Program-made: the position numbers and the translations under genes
Origin: Haberlea rhodopensis
Lineage: Eukaryota > Streptophyta > Magnoliopsida > Lamiales > Gesneriaceae
Direction: 5' to 3'
Length of the DNA stretch: 64,000 nt
Assembly (NCBI GenBank): GCA_907163345.1
Contig: CAJQUN010000052.1
Location: 3,596,001-3,660,000 of the forward strand
The notes under the pieces: model-generated
Seen by the model: the letters and a program-made list of their open reading frames with translations, nothing else
Told to the model about the DNA's origin: nothing
The model's database searches: none
In this document: positions 11,811-19,812 of the stretch, piece after piece
How the letters are laid out: every line of letters begins with the position of its first letter
Numbering within the stretch: the first letter of the stretch is position 1

Positions 11811-12001
11811 GCTGTAATACAATGGTTAAGAACAATTCCAGAAACAATACATATATATCACCGTTAGATAACATTAATAACAAGAGCATGTTAGCATAAC
11901 AGTTATATATCAATATGCACCACATGCATAAACATGCTCATATGCAACTCCTAGCCAACAAGTTGCTAAGGCTACCCTTAAATTATTCCCGGGTTCTCTA
12001 A

Positions 12002-12016
12002 CCACTGCTATGATAC
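12002..12016 (-). promoter_or_regulatory. Half of the primer-binding site of C, split by element B
   Basis: Here the + strand shows CCACTGCTATGATAC, the reverse complement of a tRNA-Met primer site. The last bases of the site and the LTR edge are at 29673-29679, on the other side of element B. B therefore inserted inside the 17-bp primer site, which inactivated C for reverse transcription. The leader between here and gag (11811-12001) holds no gene. Confidence 0.88.
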
Positions 12017-14431
12017 TGTGATGACCAGAGATTATGGATGTTAATTCCGGAGTGTTAATAACCCCTAAAGTTGTTTTACGTGGCAACTTGGAGTTTAATC
12101 GCGGTGTTGGGCCTTCTGGGCTCATTTATTTGGGTAGTTGGGATTGTTGGATCCCGAGGTTGAGATTGTATTCTCATTACGGTGAAAAATCTAAGAGTTG
12201 GGTTTTTAGTGTGACTCGGAATCTCGGGTGCTTTGTGTGGGCACCGGTAGGGGTTTTTGAGTTAGAGAGAGAATTTTTGAAATAATGAATCATGATGTAT
12301 TTGTGGGGCTATTAGTATTTCGGGGTATTTTTGCTATAAATACCAGTTGAACCCGAGATTTTAATTATTGGAACCATTTTCCCCACCTTCCCTCTCTCTC
12401 CTCGCGCGCGCCATTCCCGATTCCCTTTGACCCCCGCCGCTTCCAGGCGTGCGCCCGCCGCCGTCCGGCCGCCGTTCGGCGCGTCCGACCCGCCGCCAGC
12501 TTCGTCTCTTCCAGGCGCACCTCCCCATACCAACAATTTGAAGTTTTGTCGAGAATCGGGTTTGGATTTGCCAGAAAAACGCTAGGGTTCGAAACTGGAT
12601 TCTGTCCGATTTTGGAGCTCGATTTTTGGTACGTTTTTGGGGCTTTTTTTTCAGGAGATTTTGGGGCGTTTTGTGCTTTGATTTGGGTCGAAAATTTTAG
12701 ACTTTAATGGTTCGAAAAATTGTTGCTTAATGGTTCGAATTTCATGCTGTGTGCGTGGGGTTATGTTCGAATTTTTGGGGGTTTTTGGCAAGGAGTGATG
12801 ATTCTTGCTATTGATCGATTAATTCATGCTTTAGATGTATTATGGTGCTTAGTTTGAGTTCGATTTGTGTTGTGAAGGTTCGAAAATTTGTGGGGAGTTC
12901 TTGAGCAATTTTCGATAATGGTTAATTGTCGTGTGTTGACAATATTTTTGAGGGTTATGGGTGTGCTTGAGCATGGGTTGCATGTTTGTAAATAATTGTG
13001 AATTATTTATCGTGTTAGCACATCGTTCCTCGGGGCATGGAACTCGAGCAAGGTTTGGCTCGGACTTCACAAATTTAAGGTACGTGCGACGTACGAGCAT
13101 TACTTTATATAAGAGCATTTGTGAAATGCATAATGTATTTTAATTGCATTAGATGGTTGGGTATGGCTATATATATATATGTGTTGATATGATTATGGAA
13201 CGACCCAACCTTGACATCGCCGCCACAAGCGTGCGGGATACTAGAGTAGTATGACCTTATAAGAGATATGGGGTACTGGGTTTATATGACTATAGTAGGG
13301 CATTTGAGATGCCTGAGAATGATCGTGGAATGATGTATTAATTATGAGACATGTGAGATGTCTAAGTATAATGGAGAATTGGTAAAATAAATGCTAGGCA
13401 TTTGAGCTATATGTGATTGGTAGCAAAGTTGAAAATCAGTATTAGATATCGAGATATCTATATTTGTATGTATAATGAATTTGGAATCATTAATTATTGA
13501 TACTTGAGAATCAGGCATGCTATGAGTTAAATCAATGTGTTGATTTACTGATTTTTGAGATTTGATGAGTTTGATGATTGTGAGAACAGGGACAGTACAC
13601 GGAATCCCGGATGAGGACGTTGCCATCCAGGGAGTATCGTTTAAAATTCATTAGTATTTACTTTTGTTGTAAATTATGAATTTCATTATTGTGATTATGG
13701 GATTTTGTGTATTGGTATGCTCACCCCGTTGGGGGCTGTCTCTGTTGGGGCAGGTGAACAGGTACATCGATGGCTGTGGAGCTGAGCTCGAGCTGTTGAT
13801 TGGATGTACTCCCAGGATCGTGGTACCAGGGCTTGATGGAGCACGGTATCGTATAGAGTACTTATATACACCCGAAGGTTATATACATTTTTATGATGCT
13901 CGCATGTGAGCACGGTTATGCTTGTATATGGGTTGTATATAAAGGCATGAGCCTTTCTCTCTTTCATTCTATGTTGCATGCAATTAAGAGTAGAATTGCT
14001 AATGATATGAGAGTCATGGGTGTATTATGTGGGTGTTGAAACCCATTTATGTCGTTTTATGTGTGGTGTCTTCCCTGGCTGGGAATTTACTTAGCGTTGC
14101 TGTGTTCTGTTGAGTATGTGTTTTCCCTGGCCGGGAACTTTATATTGTGATGCGCTTTTATTTCGGGATGGCTCTATTTATGGGGAGACTCTGCCCAAAT
14201 TTTTATAAAAGTCTACCATGTGAAAAGTGGTGTAATGGGGATGGAAATGGGCGGAATCTATGAGTCTAATTGTGGGAAGAGATGATCTTAATGTTGAATA
14301 TTAAAGAAATTTTGTAATTGCCATTCAATGGTAAAGTATCATCTGTGTTTCCCGATTGATTTTATTGAAAGCATGTACCACACATAATGATTAATACACT
14401 AATCAAGGGTTAAGGGCTTGGGGTCCTTACA
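12017..14431 (+). repeat. 5' LTR of element B
   Basis: Starts TGTGATGACC and ends GGGTCCTTACA. It has a clear TATA box, then a GC-rich leader of CCGCCG type with CTAGGGTTCGAAAC near 12580-12600, followed by a donor-like TTTTTG|GTACGT near 12627. A second donor AAG|GTACGT lies at 13077 with a double ACGT, and an acceptor CTGTTGGGGCAG|GTGAAC ends at 13753. The CGATCGATCG array of the other LTRs is absent; only single degenerate traces (ATTGATCGATTA near 12810) are seen. Only one block of the GCGA/CCGC array remains (near 13215-13240). Confidence 0.92.
12335..12342 (+). promoter_or_regulatory. TATA box of LTR B
   Basis: CTATAAATACC is a textbook plant TATA box. A C- and T-rich start region (CCTTCCCTCTCTCTCC) follows 30-70 bp downstream, suggesting transcription begins near 12370. 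The same box is at 27569-27576 in the 3' LTR. Confidence 0.75.
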
Positions 14432-14435
14432 TTAG

Positions 14436-14452
14436 TGGTATCAGAGCAGTGG
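14436..14452 (+). promoter_or_regulatory. Primer-binding site of element B
   Basis: TGGTATCAGAGCAGTGG lies four bases after the LTR end and is identical to the primer site of coding element A (19604-19620). The non-coding element could therefore use the same tRNA primer and machinery. Confidence 0.9.
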
Positions 14453-14690
14453 CTGCTCTTTGGGGCTGTTAAGGGCCTAGGGAGTTATTGATAGCACATA
14501 TTTATACATGATGGCATTAATGTTGTATGACACAACTAGTTGTTATGTGCTTTTATGATATGAAAAGTGGTGTTGCTAATCATTGTGGTTGCAGGAATCG
14601 TGTAGAATGTGATGAGAGTGCATTAATGGTGATGTCTGGCACTTCATGTATTATGTGTTAAGGGATCTGATTTGTAGGAAATCAGGAAAG

Positions 14691-15310
14691 GTGAGACGTA
14701 CGGGCTTCGGACGGTAAAACTTGTTACACCTTTGATTATGTATATCGTGGGTAGTTAACCCTTTCATGTGATGGTATATGTGAAATGATAGTGATATATA
14801 TTGTGATAATGGAATCAACTGTTGTGCTTGATTATTGTGGTAGAATTGATGAATGTTCCGGTAGCCTTTATCTCCGAGCGAGGGAGGTACTTGCCGCTGT
14901 CATGACTAAGCGAGGTAACATGCCGCTGTCATTGTCGAAGCGAGGGGTCCTAAAATTCCGCTGTTGTATTGGGACCGGAACAGTCACAATTCTAGTGATT
15001 AATGTGGAATGTTGTGGTTATAACTGGAACGTGATATCGATCATTATATTGTGAACTGTTGTACTAACCTGGATGCAGGTACAGGGAGCTAGTGGAAGTT
15101 CCGGTAGTTGTTATATTCGAGCGAGGGAGGTACTTGCCGCTGTCATATGAAGCGATGGTAGTATGATATTTGCCGCTGTCATGTCTAAGCGAGGTAACAT
15201 GCCGCTGTCATTGTCGAAGCGAGGGATATCATATGATGCCGCTATATGTCGAAGCGAGGGGTCCTAAAAATTCCGCTGCTATAACAAGACCGGAACAACC
15301 ACATTATCGA
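14691..15310 (+). repeat. Two LTR-derived segments inside element B
   Basis: From GTGAGACGTACGGGC at 14691 to about 15055 the sequence follows the reverse complement of LTR H (about 38335 down to 37890). It matches through the donor-proximal motif, GTTCCGGTAGCCTTTATCTC, the run of GCGAGG and CCGCTGTC blocks, and the AACAGTCACAATTCTAGTG segment. A second, partial copy runs from about 15100 to 15310. The copied part begins at the putative splice donor, so it equals the putative LTR intron. Confidence 0.8.
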
Positions 15311-15313
15311 TAT

Positions 15314-15720
15314 TGATGGCGATGTCTCATTCCGCTATGTTGGTTGGCGATGGTTCATGCCGCCAAGTGTATTAATAGCGATGTCTTATTCCGCTATATT
15401 GATTGGCGATGGTTCTTGCCGCCGGATATATTGATAGCGATGTCTCATTCCGCTATATTGATTGGCGATGGTTCTTGCCGCCGGATATATTGATAGCGAT
15501 GATTCATTCCGCTATATTGATTGGCGATGATTCTTGCCGCCGGGTATATTCATAGCGATGGTTCGTTCCGCTATTCCATTGGCGATGACTTATGCCGCCG
15601 GGTGTTCATAGCGATGGTACATTCCGCTACATCTATGGCGATGGTTCATGCCGCCAGATGTCTATAGCGATGTTTTATGCCGCTGACTCTATGACGATGG
15701 ATTATGCCACTGATTCTATA
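15314..15720 (+). repeat. GCGATG/CCGC minisatellite in element B
   Basis: This is a tandem repeat with a period of about 59 bp made of two related halves. One half contains GCGATG...TCATTCCGCTAT and the other GCGATGGTTCTTGCCGCC. About four or five clear double units are followed by diverged ones. The same unit, reverse complemented, forms the array at 62780-63350 in element K. Confidence 0.9.
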
Positions 15721-18280
15721 GAGACGGGTTATGCCGCTATGTACATGACGCTGGATTACGCCACCTACGAGCGATGGGTGCTGATTGCGTACCACTGTTG
15801 GATGACGGAGACAGGTATGCCGCTATATTGTTAGCAATGAGGTATGTCATATTACTGTTTATTTAGCACTATTGTGGATATCATGTGTTGATTTACTTAT
15901 GCTGTCATGTGTTTGACGATGAGATTATAGACGTCGTGTATCGACATATACTGTCACGAGTCGACAATATTATTTCAAAGTCATATGTTGACAGGTACCG
16001 TCACGGGATGACAATGACATAGTGGATGTTCTATGTAGACGTGTAGCGTCGTTTTGATGATTAATACATTTATGTTATGTATTAGGTTGTATGGTTTGAG
16101 TGCCGATGGTGAGCACATGGTAGAGTCTGGGTCACTAGTTGACGAGACATTTTGCCGAGCAGGTTTGCTCGGTGGAGTATTGGATGTATTGTACCGGTAA
16201 ATGTACTACATCATGTTATAGAGTTAAATAATTGTCGAGCGATGATACCCTTGGGTATGCTCGTTGGTTTGGCTAGGGCCAAGTGATTGGTGGTAAGAGT
16301 AGTCATTGAGGAAACTACTCGCTTGTGTTGTGATGTAGGGTAGACATGGTTGCACCCACCCTGAGGGTGTGGGATAAGTCTTAACGGATTATGATTGCAT
16401 CATAAGTGAGCAAGGACACCGGGTTGTCCATTGTGCTTGGTATTTTAGAGATATGTTGGGCGATGACCCATTACTCTAACGGTTTGTACGGTATGGCATA
16501 CCGAGATGTAACATATGGTTTGTTGGTGGGCTTGATATGAGCCTATGGAGACAGCGCTTTGCTAGCCAGATATTGGGGGAAAGATATAGTGTGCTTGTTG
16601 GAGCCATGATACTACACGTTGGAACCGAGTTGGTGAATCGTATGATGATACGATGAAGACTTTTGGAAGGCTTTTGATTGTCCCTTTGTAGCATGATGTT
16701 CGAGGCATGTGACACCCCATGAGAACGTTATACATCTATTGTTTTGAGAGACTTGTCTGGGACAGCTCATAATGTTGAAGTACCAACAAGAGAGTCATCA
16801 AGTCGTTGTTGACTCGATCTGGGGAATCCGTGTACTTGGGATGCAATGGGTGTTATTGTATCCAGTTTTTTTTCCGAACGGTGGTTCGAGACTAGTGGAT
16901 CTCGAGTTCGATAGCACTTCCCTTGTGGGGAAGGAGGTAGTATTATACCTATTTGGGGAATCTTTGAAGGATTCGGTAAGTTGGTACGTGTGGTGTTGAT
17001 TTTGGGAATCACGCCGTGTTGTTGATCGTCGATTATCATTCTCCACTGGATGGGAATGACTCAGAATTGACAGTTGTGTTTGGGGCATAGGGGTATGTTG
17101 TAGATACCCGAACCAAGTGCATTGAGTATGCATGTAATGTCAGTGCTTAGGCAGGTATACTGGTGAGTATACGGATGCCAGTTATTGATTTCTTTTTTGT
17201 CAAGCATAGAGTTATACTATTTTTGGATGGTTAAATCTCTGATGAGAGATATGGAACACCTTGAAGTTGGGAATCTCCATGGCACGATAATTATGAGAAA
17301 CAATCGTGAAGTTAGTTGACTCCCTTTGAAGAGGGATTATCTTGTGTGAGTTAAGGTATTTTCTTGTTGGTGTTTTCCTTCGAGTTATACGATAGCCTTC
17401 CCAAGTTTGGATTGTTAAATCCTGGATTATCAAGGGATGGCAGGAATTCGGATTGGTTGGGTGTAGCTGTCGACACAAGCGTTGAGGATGCCATGGGTTT
17501 ATTGCTTGTCCTTTCTGTGATATCCCCGAAATGGTTAATTGCATTTGGGCATTAATTGCGATTATTATGATTAATTATGTGGTAATTAATTGTGTGTTGG
17601 AATTTATTTACCTTATGGAAATGCATGGTCATGTGGATAGGGTGACCCGGGGTTGCATTTCAGGGTGCATGTGTGCATGTTGGGTAAATATTATTGGAAG
17701 CATGATTTATTTGCCATTGGTAGCAATTGATTAGAAATCATGTGTTTAATTGGTATTTGGTGCATTTTGAGTAAATGCTTTGAAAAATATCATGTTGGGG
17801 TGTTTTACACACCATGGAATTGCCTTGGTATGCTTTTTTTTAATTAAACCAACTCATTTATTACCCCACACCTCATCCACCCATCACTTTTTTAACTTTA
17901 CCAAAACAACACCCAAACCCTTCCTTTCCCTTCCCATTTTCGAGCTTGAGCTCAAGGGTGAAGAGAAGTTCTTGCAAAATCTTGTTTTGTGGAGATTATT
18001 GGGTGATTTGAGGTCCCCAAGAGGTATGGATGCCTCATTGTAAATTTTGTAAGGTTTTGTTTAAGTTTGGGTTGATTTTGAAGGGTTTTAAAATGGGTTT
18101 GTGTTGGGTTGTTGTGGTTTTGGTATTAATTTGGTTGGATGTTGCCTATTTGAGTTTATGTAGATGTTTATTGTTGGTTTTGAGTAGTTGGATGTGGTTG
18201 TTGTTGAGTTATGTGGGTTTGTTTGAGTTTGGGAAGGAGAAGGGTGAATAGTGCCCGGTTCTCGCTTGCCCAGAGCTCGG

Positions 18281-18486
18281 CGATCGATCGGCGTTTTTCT
18301 CGCGATCGATCGCGAGCCACAGAGCTGAGGCAGAGAGCTTCAGCGATCGATCGCGAGATGGGCGCGATCGATCAGCGAGGCCGCGATCGATCGACGCTAG
18401 CTCCGCGATCGATCGCGGATTGTTGGATTTTGTTGCCCGAGACAGTGAGGTCTCGCGATCGATCGGGGCTTGATGGCGATCGATCG
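18281..18486 (+). repeat. Eight-unit palindrome array in A 5' LTR
   Basis: CGATCGATCG units start at 18281, 18303, 18344, 18365, 18384, 18406, 18456 and 18477. The spacings are 22, 41, 21, 19, 22, 50 and 21 bp, a 2-4-2 grouping. Most are extended to the 12-bp palindrome GCGATCGATCGC. The fourth unit reads CGATCGATCA; in the 3' LTR it is CGATCGATCG. Confidence 0.97.
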
Positions 18487-18576
18487 CGAGACACCAAAAA
18501 TGATGTTTTTGGTTATTTTTGTGGAATTTTTGGTATTGGACTATTATTGGATTCTAATATTGGTATTTGTGAATAT

Positions 18577-18643
18577 GTAGAACCAACCCAGGTGGCAACA
18601 CAGCCGAGGAATTGAAGTCCTACCATATTCCACTTTTGGAAAG
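18577..18643 (+). other. Conserved exon-like block with a short open frame
   Basis: Preceded by a T-rich stretch and TGTAG, and ending in CTTTTGGAAAG before GTACGT, this block looks like an internal exon. One frame reads VEPTQVATQPRN then stop (18613-18615). The same frame and stop occur in LTRs C, I and H (VEPSQVATQPR plus K or R) and G (VEPSHVATQPRR). Differences among them fall mostly at third codon positions. Whether it is translated is unknown. Confidence 0.55.
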
Positions 18644-19310
18644 GTACGTAGTGGACGTACGGGCACCCAACGGTAACATGTATTTTATATACTCATTGTT
18701 TATGCATTGTGGATGCGAGTATATATGTGGTATTGCATTGTGGATGCATATACATGTTGATTTATGCATATTGATGATAGATGCATATGATGATTATTGG
18801 ATGCACATCCCATGAGTCGTGGTCATCCTTTGATGATTTTAATGCTTGCCGCTATTTGTTTTGGTTCCGCTAAATGTGAAGCGAAGGGGTGGGAGCGCCG
18901 CATGTCACATTTGAGCGTGGTTGTCATATGGGGCGAGGAAAGGGTATTTGCCGCTCTCTGTGAGGCGAGGGGTGGGAGTACCGTATGTCCATTGAAGCGA
19001 GGTTATCCTATGCCGCCCATATGAAAATAAGCGAGGGGCATTAAAATACACTGTGATGGACAGACTAGGGAATGGTGACCGATATTTGGTTTTGTTGAGA
19101 TGGTATGATGTCATGACATGTTTAGACCATTGAAAAATAATCTATTGATTATACTCATGAGTTATGGTACAGGGACAACCAAATGGGAAGCGTTTGAAAT
19201 GCATGGGAAAACAGGAAGTGTTTTATATTGATTATGCATTACGCTTTATCTTCATATTGTGTTGAATATGAATGATTATTATTGCTCATGTTTGAGGGTT
19301 GTCCTTGTAG
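18644..19310 (+). other. Putative LTR intron holding GCGA/CCGC blocks
   Basis: The donor AAG|GTACGT and acceptor CCTTGTAG|G match plant splice consensus and are kept in the other type-1 LTRs (C, G, H, I) at matching places. The interval starts with two ACGT cores (18646 and 18655). At 18843-19040 it contains alternating GCCGCT and GAAGCGAGG blocks. No splicing evidence can be obtained from sequence alone. Confidence 0.5.
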
Positions 19311-19603
19311 GTACACGTTTGGCATGATAGGAGGGCTAGACGGGTTGAGACAGTGAGCTTGAGGATGCTTTTGGAAATTGAAGGACAAGATTATTTTGCC
19401 TAGTGTCTACTCTATGAGTAGTGTAAAACTAGTGGATAACATTCATTAGACGGGGAATGTAATTAATCCATTCTTTTGTAGTCCTTATTTTTGGCATGTA
19501 ATGCTTAAGCTCATACACTCAACACGTTATTTCTCACTCTGATCATTATATTAGCTCTATTATGCCTTGATTCCGCATTTAAGGATTAGGGTCCTTACAT
19601 TAG

Positions 19604-19620
19604 TGGTATCAGAGCAGTGG
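19604..19620 (+). promoter_or_regulatory. Primer-binding site of element A
   Basis: TGGTATCAGAGCAGTGG, complementary to the 3' end of plant initiator Met-tRNA, lies four bases after the 5' LTR. Confidence 0.95.
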
Positions 19621-19812
19621 TTAGAGAACCCGGGAACGAGTGAAGGGTAGCCTTAGCATGATAGGCTAGGTGCTTACATTTGAAGCATGTTTATGCATGT
19701 GGTGCATATTAATGTATATTCTGTTATACTAACATGCGTATTCTCATTCCTGTTATCTAACGGCATAACATATATACTGCTTTGGAATTGTTGTTAACAT
19801 TTGTATTACAGC

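Larger units (their letters stand above)
14432..17510 (+). mobile_element. Element B interior, left part (non-coding)
   Basis: No coding region is recognised. From the left it holds a short leader, two tandem segments resembling the inner part of LTR H (14691-15310), the GCGATG/CCGC minisatellite (about 15314-15720), and then about 1.8 kb of unique sequence. Part of that unique sequence matches the interior of K in reverse: for example TTACTCTAACGGTTTGTACGG near 16470 corresponds to K near 62055. The right end, 17511-17515 (CTTTC), is the target duplication of element A. Confidence 0.85.
17516..19599 (+). repeat. 5' LTR of element A
   Basis: Starts TGTGATATCC and ends GGGTCCTTACA. The order is: an AT-rich upstream part; a possible TATA region near 17800 (TTTTACACAC here, TTATATACAC in the 3' copy); a C/T-rich leader near 17900; donor-like AAGAG|GTATGG near 18021; the palindrome array at 18281-18486; a T-rich tract with CTAAT branch-like sequence and acceptor TATGTAG|AACC at 18580; a 63-base exon-like block; donor AAG|GTACGT at 18641; GCGA/CCGC blocks at 18843-19040; and acceptor CCTTGTAG|G at 19310. 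Confidence 0.95.

Noticed and set aside
12312..12536. GC-rich open frame opposite LTR B (GGAPGRDEAGGGSD type)
   Set aside because: It lies antisense to the GC-rich LTR leader, is repeated in the other LTR of B, and shows no family features. It is a by-product of base composition.
18281..18486. CRISPR array
   Set aside because: Units are 10-12-bp palindromes, spacers are only 9-40 bp, the same array recurs in every LTR, and the context is plant retrotransposons.
19600..19620. tRNA gene fragment
   Set aside because: Only the 17-bp complement of a tRNA 3' end is present, at the LTR edge as expected of a primer site. No cloverleaf is encoded.
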